A stretch of DNA of 64,000 nt from VRUE01 sp036266075 (GCA_036266075.1 DATANV010000007.1:56962-120961); one strand, 5' to 3'. Positions 14,243 through 23,363 are shown, counted from the first letter of the stretch. Program-made: numbers and translations. The notes: generated from the sequence alone by a model not told the origin.

Positions 14243-15486
14243 GAGGCTTCGCCCGGCAGCAGCGCCGCCGTGGTCTGCTCCAGCACCCGCCGCCAGGCCG
14301 AGGTCTGCTCGGGCTCCTCTTCGGCGGCGCGCTCGACAGCGCGGCGCACGCGCCGCTCGGAGATCTCGAGGCCGTGGCGCTTGGCGATCTCCTCGTAGCG
14401 CTCGTAGTCCTGAGCGAGGGTCGCGGTCACCGACTCGAAGCCGTGGCGGGCGATCTGCAGCCGGCGCGAGTAGTCCATGATCGGCGTGCCGAACATCAGC
14501 TCGTCGTTCGGCTCGGGCTCAAGCAGGATGATGTCGACGCCCTTGTATTTCTCCTGCCACATCTCGACCGCCTGGTGCAGTCGCTGATGGGCGATCAGGC
14601 GGAAGGCCTGGTTGGCGATGCCGGGAATCCCCATGTCGGAAACCCTCCGGGCACGGTTCCCGAAGACGGTCGACATGCTCTGCGAGAAGTCGTTGACAAA
14701 CGGCACCAGCGGGTTGACGACGACGATGAACTTGGCGCCCTTCTCGACGGCGATGTCGACGTTGGTGGTCGAGCGGATGCCGCCGTCGACTAGCTGGCGC
14801 CCTTTGAGGTCGACGGGCTTGTAGACGACCGGCAGCGCAGTCGAGCACTCGACCGCTTTGGAGATCGGCACATCGTCCCAGCCCGGCTCGCCGAAGACGA
14901 GCCGCTCGCAGGTGTCGAGGTCGGTCGCCGTCAGGTACAGCTCAGCGTCGAGCAGCCGGAAGTCGTTGGCCCGACCCGCATCTGTCAGCACCTGCTCGAC
15001 GTAGTCGGAGATGCCGGCGCCCGAGTAGAGGCCGGTCGGCAGCGCCTCGGCCAGGCCGACGCCGATGTCGATCACCGAGAACTCGCCCATGCGGACGAGA
15101 CGGCGGAGCAGCTCGACCGAGCGGATCGGCAGCATCGCCGCTTTCTGCAAAACGCCGAGGTAGTCGAACTTGAGGACGCGATCGAGGTCGAGGTCCTCGA
15201 AGTCGGAGGTGACCCGCTCGTTGATCGTTTGCATCATCTCGTCCGGCGTGACGCCGTTGGCGAGCATCGTCGCGACGAACGAGCCGGCGCTGGTGCCAAC
15301 GTAGACGTCGAAGTTGTTGACCGTGCTGTTGACCGCGAGCAGATCGAGGGCGCGCAGCGCGCCGATCTCGTAGACGCCGCCGGTGAAGCCGCCGCCGCCG
15401 AGCACCAGGGCGGTCTTCGAAGGCCGTTTCCGACCCTTGCCCCGTTTGCGGCGGGAACCGGGATCGATGTCGACGACCTTGCCCAT
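14239..15486 (-). CDS. Patatin-like phospholipase
   Basis: A 415-residue lipid acyl hydrolase with the patatin Ser-Asp dyad: oxyanion loop GGGGFTGG near residues 30-37, nucleophile elbow GTSAG near 65, and catalytic Asp in DGGIRS near 215. The N-terminus is basic (residues 8-25). No signal peptide or membrane segment is visible. It likely cleaves phospholipids or related esters; specificity is unknown. ATG 15486 is used because a GATAAT box lies eight bases upstream (15495-15500); GTG 15492 is possible. It is convergent with the acyl-CoA synthetase, suggesting a shared fatty-acid recycling theme. Confidence 0.88.
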   Translation of the reverse strand: MGKVVDIDPGSRRKRGKGRKRPSKTALVLGGGGFTGGVYEIGALRALDLLAVNSTVNNFDVYVGTSAGSFVATMLANGVTPDEMMQTINERVTSDFEDLDLDRVLKFDYLGVLQKAAMLPIRSVELLRRLVRMGEFSVIDIGVGLAEALPTGLYSGAGISDYVEQVLTDAGRANDFRLLDAELYLTATDLDTCERLVFGEPGWDDVPISKAVECSTALPVVYKPVDLKGRQLVDGGIRSTTNVDIAVEKGAKFIVVVNPLVPFVNDFSQSMSTVFGNRARRVSDMGIPGIANQAFRLIAHQRLHQAVEMWQEKYKGVDIILLEPEPNDELMFGTPIMDYSRRLQIARHGFESVTATLAQDYERYEEIAKRHGLEISERRVRRAVERAAEEEPEQTSAWRRVLEQTTAALLPGEAS

Positions 15487-15494
15487 AAACACGG

Positions 15495-15500
15495 ATTATC
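15495..15500 (-). promoter_or_regulatory. -10 hexamer GATAAT before the patatin gene
   Basis: Minus-strand GATAAT, eight bases before ATG 15486, fits the leaderless pattern. The -35 region would fall beside the nested hairpin at 15516-15609. Confidence 0.4.
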
Positions 15501-15515
15501 CCAGACATGGTGGCG

Positions 15516-15609
15516 GGCCTGCGCGGGGTCCCTCTCGCCCGGACAAGTTGCCGCGCAAAGCGCGGCAACTTTGAGCATCCGCCCGTTCGAGAGGGCCCCC
15601 GCGCAGGCC
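15516..15609. repeat. Nested hairpin: 22-bp outer stem and 12-bp inner stem
   Basis: Outer arms 15516-15537 and 15588-15609 pair at 21 of 22 positions. Inner arms 15545-15556 and 15560-15571 (AAGTTGCCGCGC and complement) pair perfectly around AAA. It lies between the divergent patatin and dacB genes. Seen directly; function unknown. Confidence 0.85.
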
Positions 15610-15643
15610 GCTACCCTGCCTGATTCCTGTGTTGCTACTTGGG

Positions 15644-16879
15644 ATGAGACGCGGTGCGGCCGTCCTATTGCTGCTCTTGCTGCTGGCGTTCCTGCCGGGA
15701 ACTGCGAGTGCGGGCAAGCTCTGCGATCAGATGCGCCAACGGCTGGCGGCGGGCGGCGGAGGCGCCAGTGGGCTGCTGGTCGTCGACGTGGAAACGGGCC
15801 GTACCGTCTGCGCCAAGGCGCCGGGCACGGCGCGTCCGCTGGCCTCGAACATGAAGCTCTTCACGACCTCGACTGCGCTGAGCCGCTTCGGTCCCGAATA
15901 CCGGATCGCGACGGAGCTGCTGGGCGACGGTTTCCTCGACCTGCGGGGCGTCCTCCACGGCAGCCTCTACCTGCAGGGCGCCGGCGACCCGGCGCTCGGC
16001 GTGCCCGCCTTCTATAACCGCTTCCTCGGCGGGCTCGGCACCGACCTCTACGAACTCGGCGAACAGCTGCACGACGCCGGCGTCAACCGCGTCACCGGCC
16101 GCCTCTATGCAGACGACGACGTCTTCGACCGCCTGCGCGGCGTCGCCGACTCCGGCTACGCGACCAGCCCCTACATCGGCCCACTCTCCGGCCTCTCCTT
16201 CGATTCCGGCTACAGCAACGCCGGCGCCGACGGCTTCGCCTCCGACCCGGCCAAGGTGGCGGCCGCGACCCTGGCCCGCGCGCTGCGTGCCTCGGGGGTC
16301 GCGATCGGCGCCGGCGTCGCGCGCGCGCAGACGCCGGCGGGCGCGGTCACCCTCGGCACCGTGCGCTCGCCGACGATGACGCAGCTGGTCCGGATGACCG
16401 ACGTCTACTCCAACAACTTCTTCGCCGAGATGCTGATCAAGCTGCTCGGCGCGCGCTTTGCCGGGGCCGGCAGCACCACGGCCGGTGCCGGCGTGGTCGA
16501 GCGCTTCGCCCGCTCGCTGGGCTCTGGCGTGCACGCCGTCGATGGCTCCGGGCTGACCCGCTCCAACCGCGCTTCGCCACGCCAGGTCGTGCGCCTGCTG
16601 CTGGCGATGCGGGCCTCGGCGGTGGGCGAGGAATTCATCCAGGACCTAGCCCTGACCGGCCACACCGGCACCGTCGCCTCGCGCACGGAGGGCACCGCCG
16701 CCTACGGCCGCTGCCGCACCAAGACCGGGACCCTGACCGGCGTCAGCAACCTCTCCGGCTACTGCTTCAACCGCAACGGCAAGGTGATGGCCTTCTCGAT
16801 CCTGATGGGCAGCGTCGCCGACCTCTCGCTGGCCCACTACGAGCAGGACCTGATCGCCGCCGCCGTCGCCTCCTACTGA
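15644..16879 (+). CDS. dacB: D-alanyl-D-alanine carboxypeptidase/endopeptidase, PBP4 family
   Basis: A 411-residue secreted peptidoglycan enzyme. Residues 1-23 are a signal peptide with a long leucine run. The three penicillin-binding motifs are present: SNMK at 68-71 with the nucleophile Ser, the SxN motif in DVYSNNFFAEM, and KTG in RTKTGTLTG. It trims or cleaves peptide cross-links in the wall. ATG 15644 gives the best signal peptide; GTG 15629 is an in-frame alternative. The gene is divergent from patatin across a nested hairpin. It is shorter than the E. coli protein, as is usual for this subgroup. Confidence 0.92.
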   Translation: MRRGAAVLLLLLLLAFLPGTASAGKLCDQMRQRLAAGGGGASGLLVVDVETGRTVCAKAPGTARPLASNMKLFTTSTALSRFGPEYRIATELLGDGFLDLRGVLHGSLYLQGAGDPALGVPAFYNRFLGGLGTDLYELGEQLHDAGVNRVTGRLYADDDVFDRLRGVADSGYATSPYIGPLSGLSFDSGYSNAGADGFASDPAKVAAATLARALRASGVAIGAGVARAQTPAGAVTLGTVRSPTMTQLVRMTDVYSNNFFAEMLIKLLGARFAGAGSTTAGAGVVERFARSLGSGVHAVDGSGLTRSNRASPRQVVRLLLAMRASAVGEEFIQDLALTGHTGTVASRTEGTAAYGRCRTKTGTLTGVSNLSGYCFNRNGKVMAFSILMGSVADLSLAHYEQDLIAAAVASY

Positions 16880-17232
16880 CGGCGCTTCGAGCGGCGTTTG
16901 GCTGCTCGTCGAGTGCGTAGAGGACGACGAACGTCGAGAAAAGCCCACCCAGCCCGACGGCCTGCAATGCTCCCTCGCCGGCATTCCTGAAGACGATCGC
17001 TCCCGCTATCAGGATTACGACCCCCACCGCGAGCTGTAATTCGCATGGCGGATTCCGTCCCTGGTCAACCTCCTGCCTGCAGTCGCCGCGCCTCTACAAC
17101 GGCTGTGAAGGGTCCGAGTTCAGCAATGGCCATACCGGAACTCCTCGATACCCGATCACGCGTGGTGCGCTGAGTGACGAGAGCCATATTTTTCGGTGCC
17201 ATTCCGTGAGGCGGTCGGCCCGACCCCCGACC
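16880..17232. other. Intergenic region, possibly with a small membrane-protein frame on the minus strand
   Basis: A minus-strand frame from GTG 17027 begins with a convincing hydrophobic stretch (VVILIAGAIVF, then LFSTFVVLYALDE). It soon becomes an arginine-rich shadow of dacB, and it lacks a ribosome binding site; an AGGAGG lies about 40 bases too far upstream. I treat it as unproven. No other gene or RNA is visible here. Confidence 0.35.
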
Positions 17233-17238
17233 TAGAAT
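17233..17238 (+). promoter_or_regulatory. -10 hexamer TAGAAT before surE
   Basis: TAGAAT ends seven bases before GTG 17246; no ribosome binding site is present. It probably drives the surE-ligA-truA unit. Confidence 0.5.
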
Positions 17239-17245
17239 CAAATCC

Positions 17246-18058
17246 GTGCGCGTCCTTCTGACCAACGACGACGGGATCTCGGCGCCCGGGCTGCAGGCGG
17301 CGCGGCGGGCTTTGCGGGAGCTGGCGGGTGTGGAGATCGACGTCATCGCTCCGGACTCCAACCGCAGCGCCACGGCCCGCAGCATCACGACCCGCTCGCC
17401 GCTGACGGTCGAGGAGATCGAGTTCGGCGACGGCGATCGTGGCTACGCGACCGACGGAACGCCGGTCGACTGCGTCCGCTTCGCCGAGCTGGGCCTCGTC
17501 GGCCACCGCCCGGACCTGATCGTCTCGGGCATCAACCACGGCGCCAACCTCGGCGATGACATCACCTACTCGGGCACCGTCGCCGCCGCCTTCGAGGGGA
17601 TCGTGCTCGGCATCCCGGCAGTGGCGATCTCCCAGCAATCCTCCGGCGGCGGCATGGGCTACGTCAGCGGCCGCTTCGAGTTCGGCGTCGCCGCTCGCTT
17701 TCTCGCCCAGCTGGTCGCCAAGCTGACCGCCGAGCCGATGCCGCCGGAGACGCTGGTCAACGTCAACTGCCCGGCCGGCGAGCCGCGCGGCGTCGAGGTG
17801 ACCAAGCTCGGCAAGCGTGTCTACAACGACGAGCTGAAGCTGGTCCGCGAGGACGAGGACGGCCGCCGCCACTACGAGATCTACGGCTGGCAGCCCGGCT
17901 TCGAGGAGCTCGAGGGAACCGACCTGATGGCGGTCTCCCAGGGGCGGATCGCGGTGACGCCGATCCACTTCGACCTCACCGACCACGGCGGCCTGGAGCG
18001 GTTGCGGGGCTGGGGCTTCGACGAGATGCTGGCCGCCAGCGCCCCCTCCTCGGTTTGA
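17246..18058 (+). CDS. surE: 5'-nucleotidase SurE
   Basis: A 270-residue metal-dependent nucleotidase that removes 5'- or 3'-phosphates from nucleoside monophosphates. The N-terminal signature VLLTNDDGISAPG (residues 3-15) carries the metal-binding Asp pair; SNRSATARS follows near 38-46 and SGINHGANLGDD near 95-106. It is cytosolic. GTG is used, seven bases after TAGAAT. Its stop overlaps the ligA TTG start, so the two are translationally coupled. Family length is normal. Confidence 0.94.
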   Translation: MRVLLTNDDGISAPGLQAARRALRELAGVEIDVIAPDSNRSATARSITTRSPLTVEEIEFGDGDRGYATDGTPVDCVRFAELGLVGHRPDLIVSGINHGANLGDDITYSGTVAAAFEGIVLGIPAVAISQQSSGGGMGYVSGRFEFGVAARFLAQLVAKLTAEPMPPETLVNVNCPAGEPRGVEVTKLGKRVYNDELKLVREDEDGRRHYEIYGWQPGFEELEGTDLMAVSQGRIAVTPIHFDLTDHGGLERLRGWGFDEMLAASAPSSV

Positions 18059-20073
18059 GCGCCGCCGCTGCGAGGGAGCGGGCGGCGGAGCTGCGGCGCG
18101 AGCTGGAGCTCCACAACCACCGCTACTACGTCCTCGACGACCCGCTGATCGGCGACGACGAGTACGACGCGCTGCTCGACGAGCTGCGGGCGATCGAGGC
18201 CGACCATCCGAAGCTGCGCACGCCCGACTCGCCGACCCAGCGGGTGGGGGCGCCGCCACTGGACCGCTTCGAGCAGGTCGAACACGCCGAGCAGATGCTC
18301 TCGCTCGGCAACGCCCGCAACGAGGAGGAGCTGCGGGCCTGGGAGACGCGCATCCGCAACTACCTGAAACGGCTCGACATCAGCGCCTCCGAGTTCAGCT
18401 ACACGACCGAGCCAAAGATCGACGGTCTGGCGATGACCCTGACCTACGAGGACGGCGTCCTCGTGCGGGGCGCGACCCGCGGCGACGGTCGGGTCGGCGA
18501 GGACGTCACGCAGAACCTGCGCACGATCGGGTCGATCCCCCTGCGAATCGACGACGCGCCGGCGCTGGTCGAAGTGCGCGGCGAGGTCTACCTGCCGATC
18601 GCCGACTTCAAAATGCTGAACGAACGCCGCGCCGAAGCGGGCGAACCGACCTTCGCCAACCCGCGCAACTCGGCCGCCGGCTCGATCCGCCAGCTCGACC
18701 CGGCGCTGGCCGCCGAACGGCCGCTCTCGATCTGGTGCTACGGAATTGGCGCCGTCCGCGGCCTCGACCTGGCGACCCACAGCGAGGAGCTCGAGTGGCT
18801 GCGCCAGCGCGGCTTCAAGGTCAACCCCGACACCGCCCATCACGCTGGGATCGAGTCGGTGGTCAAGGAGTGCCGCCGCTGGGAGGAGCGGCGCGAGGAG
18901 CTCGACTACGAGATCGACGGGGTGGTGGTCAAGATCGACGAGCGGCCGCTGTGGCGCGAGCTGGGCGTCGTCGGCCGCGAGCCACGCTGGGCGATCGCCT
19001 GGAAGTTCGCGCCGACGACGGCAACGACGACGCTGCACCGGGTCGTCTGGAACGTCGGCCGCACCGGCCACCTGGTGCCCTTCGCGATGCTCGAGCCGGT
19101 GCACGTCGGCGGCGTCACGGTCTCGACCGCGACCCTGCACAACGAGGAGGACCTGGCGCGCAAGGACGTGCGCGCCGGCGACGAGGTCGTCGTGATGCGC
19201 GCCGGCGACGTGATCCCCCAGGTCGTCGCGCCGCTGACCCAGCGCCGGCGGAAGGGGACGCGCAGGGTGAAGCCGCCGAAGAAGTGCCCCGCCTGCGGCA
19301 CCCCGACGGCCAAGCCCGAGGACTCGGTCTTCACGATCTGCCCCAACCGCTCCGGCTGCCCCGGCCAGTCCTTCCAGCACGTCAAACACTTCGTTAGCAA
19401 GGGCGCGATGGACATCGACGGCCTCGGCGAGAAGCAGGCGATGCGCTTTCTGCAGGAAGGCCTGATCGCCGACGTCGCCGACATCTACGACCTCAGCGAG
19501 GAGCAGCTCACCGGCCTCGACGGCTTCGGTGAGGTCTCGGCCCGCAACCTCCTGGCTGCGATCGACGCCTCTCGGCAGCGACCCTTCAAACGCGTCCTCT
19601 ACGCGCTCGGCTTGCCCGGCGTCGGCTATGTCACGGCGGAGGCGCTGGCCGACCACTTCGGCTCGATCGACGATCTGATCAAGGCCCAGCCCGAGCAGAT
19701 CGAGGAGGTCGAGGGCGTGGGGCCGATCATGGCCGTGCAGATCGCCGAGTCGCTGGCCGACGAGCCGACCCTGAAGCTGATCGAGAAGCTGGCCGAAAAG
19801 GGCCTGCGCCTGGAGCAGGACCCCTCCGAACGGCGCGCCGCCGGAGGGCCGCTGGAGAGCAAGACCCTGGTCCTGACCGGCACCCTGCCCGAGCTGACCC
19901 GCGAGGAGGCGGCGGCGCTGATCAAGGCGGCGGGCGGCAAAGTCGTCAACTCGGTGTCGAAGAAGACCGACTACGTCGTCGCCGGCGAGAACCCTGGCTC
20001 GAAGCTGGCCAAAGCCGAGAAACTCGGCACCGAGATCCTCGACGAAGCCGGCCTGCGCGCGCTGCTGGCGTGA
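18055..20073 (+). CDS. ligA: NAD-dependent DNA ligase
   Basis: A 672-residue ligase sealing nicks in replication and repair. The N-terminal NAD-binding domain includes HNHRYYVLDDPLIGDDEYD (residues 22-40). The adenylated lysine lies in TEPKIDGLAMTL near 122, with GDGRVGEDVTQN following. A four-cysteine zinc finger (CPACG ... CPNRSGCPG) is near 410-440, helix-hairpin-helix repeats follow, and a C-terminal BRCT domain begins near residue 600 (SKTLVLTGTLPELTREEAAA). It starts at TTG, overlapping the surE stop by four bases, and ends overlapping the truA start by four bases. Confidence 0.96.
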   Translation: MSAAAARERAAELRRELELHNHRYYVLDDPLIGDDEYDALLDELRAIEADHPKLRTPDSPTQRVGAPPLDRFEQVEHAEQMLSLGNARNEEELRAWETRIRNYLKRLDISASEFSYTTEPKIDGLAMTLTYEDGVLVRGATRGDGRVGEDVTQNLRTIGSIPLRIDDAPALVEVRGEVYLPIADFKMLNERRAEAGEPTFANPRNSAAGSIRQLDPALAAERPLSIWCYGIGAVRGLDLATHSEELEWLRQRGFKVNPDTAHHAGIESVVKECRRWEERREELDYEIDGVVVKIDERPLWRELGVVGREPRWAIAWKFAPTTATTTLHRVVWNVGRTGHLVPFAMLEPVHVGGVTVSTATLHNEEDLARKDVRAGDEVVVMRAGDVIPQVVAPLTQRRRKGTRRVKPPKKCPACGTPTAKPEDSVFTICPNRSGCPGQSFQHVKHFVSKGAMDIDGLGEKQAMRFLQEGLIADVADIYDLSEEQLTGLDGFGEVSARNLLAAIDASRQRPFKRVLYALGLPGVGYVTAEALADHFGSIDDLIKAQPEQIEEVEGVGPIMAVQIAESLADEPTLKLIEKLAEKGLRLEQDPSERRAAGGPLESKTLVLTGTLPELTREEAAALIKAAGGKVVNSVSKKTDYVVAGENPGSKLAKAEKLGTEILDEAGLRALLA

Positions 20074-20804
20074 GGACCGTTCGACTCGACATCGAATACG
20101 ACGGCACGGCCTTCCGCGGCTGGGCCGCCCAGCCGGGGCTGCGGACCGTGCAGGGCGAGATCGAGGCGGCGCTGGCGACCGTGCTGCGCGAACCGGCGCA
20201 GCTGACCGTCGCGGGCCGCACCGATACCGGCGTGCACGCCCTGGGGCAGGTGGCAAGCTTCGTCACGGAGGCGGAGCTGCCGAGGGATCTCGCTCGCAGC
20301 GTGAACGCAGTTGGCGCCGAAGACGTCGCCGTCACGAGTGCCCGCTCGGTCGACGACGGCTTCGATGCCAGGCGAGACGCCAAATCCCGTACCTACCGCT
20401 ACCGCATCCTCGCCCGGTCGACGCCCAGCCCCTTCGAGCGCAACCGCGCCCTCTGGTGCACCTACCCGCTCGACCGCGAGGCCCTCGACGCCTGCGCCGC
20501 GACCCTCCCCGGCACCCACGACTTCACCGCCTTCACCCCCACCCAAACCGACCACGTCCGCTTCGACCGCAACGTTCTCGCCGCCTCCTGGCAGCAGGAG
20601 GACGACATCCTCACCTTCCGCATAACCGCCGACGCCTTCATGCGAAACATGGTCCGCATCCTCGTAGGCACCCAACTAGAGGTGGCCACCGCCCGCCGCT
20701 CCCTAGACAACTTCACGCAGCTCTTAACGGGCGCCCCCCGCTCGGCAGCCGGCGAAACGGCTCCCCCCCACGGCCTGTACCTGGAGTCGGTCAGCTACGC
20801 CTGA
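20070..20804 (+). CDS. truA: tRNA pseudouridine(38-40) synthase TruA
   Basis: A 244-residue pseudouridine synthase acting on the anticodon arm of tRNAs. The N-terminal motif VRLDIEYDGTAFRGWAAQP and the catalytic Asp in GRTDTGVHALGQV (near residue 53) are plain. FMRNMVRILVGT near 195-206 is also typical. GTG 20070 overlaps the ligA stop by four bases, so surE-ligA-truA form a coupled operon. TruA is often linked to the rplQ end of ribosomal clusters, but here it points toward rplQ and not away from it. A repeat element begins three bases after its stop. Confidence 0.94.
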   Translation: MRTVRLDIEYDGTAFRGWAAQPGLRTVQGEIEAALATVLREPAQLTVAGRTDTGVHALGQVASFVTEAELPRDLARSVNAVGAEDVAVTSARSVDDGFDARRDAKSRTYRYRILARSTPSPFERNRALWCTYPLDREALDACAATLPGTHDFTAFTPTQTDHVRFDRNVLAASWQQEDDILTFRITADAFMRNMVRILVGTQLEVATARRSLDNFTQLLTGAPRSAAGETAPPHGLYLESVSYA

Positions 20805-20807
20805 GAA

Positions 20808-20926
20808 GGAGGGGCAGGGGGTGTCCAGCCGGCAGCGGCGTCCTGTTTTTCGCACAGACCACTCAGCGAGAGAAGCAACGCGCAAGGCGAAAAACCCAGC
20901 AACGGCTGGACACCCCCTGCCCCTCC
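20808..20926. repeat. Nested-stem element, copy A
   Basis: A perfect 24-bp outer stem (20808-20831 with 20903-20926) encloses a perfect 9-bp inner stem, GTTTTTCGC at 20845-20853 with GCGAAAAAC at 20887-20895. The shared core 20854-20870 reads ACAGACCACTCAGCGAG. It fills the gap between convergent truA and rplQ. Copies B (42548) and C (43466) share the core and the inner stem. It may be a bidirectional terminator, a structured RNA or a mobile repeat. Confidence 0.85.
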
Positions 20927-20938
20927 CCCAACAAACAG

Positions 20939-21292
20939 CTAGACGAGCTCGAGATAGACCATCTCGGTGGAGTCCGACTGCCGCGGGCCCAGCTTGACGA
21001 TCCGCGTGTACCCCCCGGGCCGCTCGCTGTACCGCGGCGCCACCTCGTCGAACAGCTTGTGCACCACGAACTTGTCGTTGTGTAGGGTGGCGAGCGCCTG
21101 CCGGCGGGCGTGCAGATCCCCCCGCTTGGCCAGCGTGATCAGCTGCTCGACCTCGGGCTTGACCGCCTTGGCCTTGGCCTGGCTGGTCTTGATCCGCTCG
21201 TGCTCGATCAACTGCTTGGAGAGGTTCGCGAGCAACGACTGCCGATGCGCCGCGTCGCGGCTCAGCTTGTTGCGCTTCTTGCGGTGGCGCAT
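20939..21292 (-). CDS. rplQ: Ribosomal protein L17
   Basis: A 117-residue large-subunit protein that ends the alpha operon. The family start MRHRKKRNKLSRDAAHR and the segment LIEHERIKTSQAKAKAVKP are diagnostic. The length is normal. It follows rpoA by 26 bp, the usual order. Element A lies 12 bp beyond its stop and probably ends the transcript. Confidence 0.97.
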   Translation of the reverse strand: MRHRKKRNKLSRDAAHRQSLLANLSKQLIEHERIKTSQAKAKAVKPEVEQLITLAKRGDLHARRQALATLHNDKFVVHKLFDEVAPRYSERPGGYTRIVKLGPRQSDSTEMVYLELV

Positions 21293-21318
21293 CGGCCTTG
21301 CCCTCCCTCGCCCAGTCC

Positions 21319-22302
21319 TCAGTCCTGCTGCAGGTCCAGGCCGCGCGAGTGCAGGGTCTCGATCACTTCCTCGATCGACTTCGAGCCGAAGTTGGGAATC
21401 GCGTTCAGCTCCGAGCGCGTCTTGCGGACGAGGTCGCCGACCGTCTGCACGCCAGCCCGCTTGAGGCAGTTGTAAGAGCGCACGCCCAGCTCCAGCTCCT
21501 CGATCAGAATCTCGTCGAGACCGTTGCTGGCCGCTGAGCTGGCGCCATCGGCGGCTCCGGCAACAGCCCCGTCGCCGGGCAAGCCGATCGGTTCGCGCGT
21601 GGTCAGCTCCTCGACCCGCTCGGCGTCGGTGAAGATCGCCAGCGTCTTGATCAGGATCTCCGAGGCCTCGCGCAGCGCCGCGGCCGGCTCGATCGAGCCG
21701 TCGGTCTCCAGGTCCAGAGTCAGTTTGTCGAAATCAGTTCGCTGGCCGACGCGGGCGGTCGCCACCGAGTAGGAGGCACGCCGGATCGGCGAGAAGATCG
21801 AGTCGATCGGGATCACGCCGATCGGCTGTTCGTCGGACTTGTTCTCTTCGGCCGGCGAGTAGCCGCGGCCGCGGCCGATGGTCAGATAGACCTCGAGCTT
21901 GGTTTTTTTCTCCAGCGTCGCGATCGGCGCATCGGGGTTGAGGATCTCCACCCCGGACGGCAGGTCGATGTCCTTCGCCTTGACCTCGCCGGGACCGCTG
22001 GCGACCAGTGGCGCCTCGACCTCGTCGGCATCGGTGTGCATGCGGACGACGAGATCCTTGAGGTTGAGGACGATGTCGGTGACGTCCTCTTTGACGCCTG
22101 GCACGCTCGAGAACTCGTGCGCGACGCCCTCGATGCGGACGCTGATGACGGCGGCGCCGCCCAGCGAGGAGAGCAGGACGCGACGCAGGCTATTGCCGAA
22201 CGTGTAGCCGAAGCCCTTGTCAAGCGGCTCGATCGTGAACGTGCCGCGACGGTCATCGGCTTTCTCTGCGGTGATGCGAGGGACCTGAAAGTCAGTGGTC
22301 AT
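21319..22302 (-). CDS. rpoA: RNA polymerase alpha subunit
   Basis: A 327-residue subunit that nucleates polymerase assembly. The N-terminal dimerisation domain includes EPLDKGFGYTFGNSLRRVLL (residues 25-44). The C-terminal domain, which binds UP elements and activators, carries ELELGVRSYNCLKRAGVQTV near 268-287 and IPNFGSKSIEEVIETL near 300. An alanine/glycine-rich linker of about 20 residues (AVAGAADGASSAASNG) joins the two. Gene order rpsD-rpoA-rplQ is standard. Confidence 0.97.
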   Translation of the reverse strand: MTTDFQVPRITAEKADDRRGTFTIEPLDKGFGYTFGNSLRRVLLSSLGGAAVISVRIEGVAHEFSSVPGVKEDVTDIVLNLKDLVVRMHTDADEVEAPLVASGPGEVKAKDIDLPSGVEILNPDAPIATLEKKTKLEVYLTIGRGRGYSPAEENKSDEQPIGVIPIDSIFSPIRRASYSVATARVGQRTDFDKLTLDLETDGSIEPAAALREASEILIKTLAIFTDAERVEELTTREPIGLPGDGAVAGAADGASSAASNGLDEILIEELELGVRSYNCLKRAGVQTVGDLVRKTRSELNAIPNFGSKSIEEVIETLHSRGLDLQQD

Positions 22303-22341
22303 GAGTTCCTTGCGTATGGGTGTTTCAGAAATCGATCCGGG

Positions 22342-22962
22342 CTACTTGGAGTACAGCTCGACGATCAGCTGCTCCTGCACCGGCGCCGAGATCTCCGCGC
22401 GCTCGGGATAGCGCAGGACCTTGGCAGTGAGCGAGTCGTGGTCGGCCTGCAGCCAGGCGGGCACGGTCGAGACCAGCTCGGTCGCTTTGCGAACGGTGTC
22501 CGTGGCGGCCGAGCCGGACTTGATCGAGATTACGTCCTCGGGACGCACTTGGTAGGAGGGCACGTCGACGCGGCGGCCGTTGACCTGCCAGTGGCCGTGG
22601 CGGATCAGCTGGCGTGCCTGCCGCCGCGAGGCGGCAAATCCGAGCCGCACCAGCACGTTGTCGAAGCGCGACTCGAGCAGGCGCAGCAGGTTCTCGCCGG
22701 TGACACCATCCTGGCGCGAAGCCTTGTCGTAGTAGGCGCGGAACTGGCTCTCGAGCACCTGGTAGTAGCGACGCGTCTTCTGCTTCTCGCGCAGCTGCAC
22801 GCGGTACTCGGACTGGCGCATGCGACCGCGGCCGTGCTCACCGGGTGGGTATGAGCGGCGCTCGACCCCGCACTTGTCGGTGAAGCAGCGCTCGCCCTTG
22901 AGAAAGAGCTTCTGGCCCTCGCGGCGGCACTGCTTGCACTGGGCGGAGGTGTCGCGGGCCAT
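22342..22962 (-). CDS. rpsD: Ribosomal protein S4, zinc-binding form
   Basis: A 206-residue primary 16S rRNA-binding protein that nucleates small-subunit assembly. The N-terminal cysteines (CKQC ... C ... C within residues 9-32) indicate the zinc-containing form. The S4 RNA-binding domain spans roughly 95-160 and includes SRRQARQLIRHGHWQVNGRR. Its ATG overlaps the rpsK stop by one base, showing coupling. In many bacteria S4 represses its own operon; no target structure was identified here. Confidence 0.97.
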   Translation of the reverse strand: MARDTSAQCKQCRREGQKLFLKGERCFTDKCGVERRSYPPGEHGRGRMRQSEYRVQLREKQKTRRYYQVLESQFRAYYDKASRQDGVTGENLLRLLESRFDNVLVRLGFAASRRQARQLIRHGHWQVNGRRVDVPSYQVRPEDVISIKSGSAATDTVRKATELVSTVPAWLQADHDSLTAKVLRYPERAEISAPVQEQLIVELYSK

Positions 22963-23363
22963 CAGACGCGCCTCCGCTTCTTCGGCCGGCAGCCATTGTG
23001 GGCCTGCGGTGAGACGTCCTTGACCGTGGTCACGTCGAGGCCGGCAGCCTGCAGCGAGCGGATCGCCGTCTCGCGGCCGGAGCCGGCGCCCTTGGCGAAC
23101 ACCTCGACTTTTTCGAGGCCGTGTTCCATTCCCTTCTTGGCGGCCGCGTCGGCGGTCACCTGGGCGGCGAAGGGGGTCGACTTGCGCGAGCCTTTGAAAC
23201 CCGCCGAGCCGGCCGACTCCCAGGCGATCACGTTGCCCTGGGTGTCGGTCAGGGTGACGATCGTGTTGTTGAACGAAGTTTTGATGTGGGCCTGGCCGTA
23301 GGCGATGTTCTTTTTCGCGCGGCGGCGGGTGCGCCCTTTGGCGGGTTTTTTAGCGTCGGCCAT
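22962..23363 (-). CDS. rpsK: Ribosomal protein S11
   Basis: A 133-residue platform protein. Residues 15-40 (KKNIAYGQAHIKTSFNNTIV) and the C-terminal motif DVTTVKDVSPQAHNGCRPKK are conserved features. The N-terminal 14 residues are basic. It lies between rpsM and rpsD as usual, and its stop shares one base with the rpsD start. Confidence 0.97.
   Translation of the reverse strand: MADAKKPAKGRTRRRAKKNIAYGQAHIKTSFNNTIVTLTDTQGNVIAWESAGSAGFKGSRKSTPFAAQVTADAAAKKGMEHGLEKVEVFAKGAGSGRETAIRSLQAAGLDVTTVKDVSPQAHNGCRPKKRRRV

Noticed and set aside
16767..17027. Small minus-strand frame with a hydrophobic N-terminus
   Set aside because: No ribosome binding site at the start, and the second half is a shadow of dacB. 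Kept only as a note in the intergenic entry.
17881..20256. A 791-codon open minus-strand frame opposite ligA
   Set aside because: Composition is that of a GC-rich antisense shadow (His/Arg/Gly-rich, no domain), and ligA on the other strand is unmistakable.
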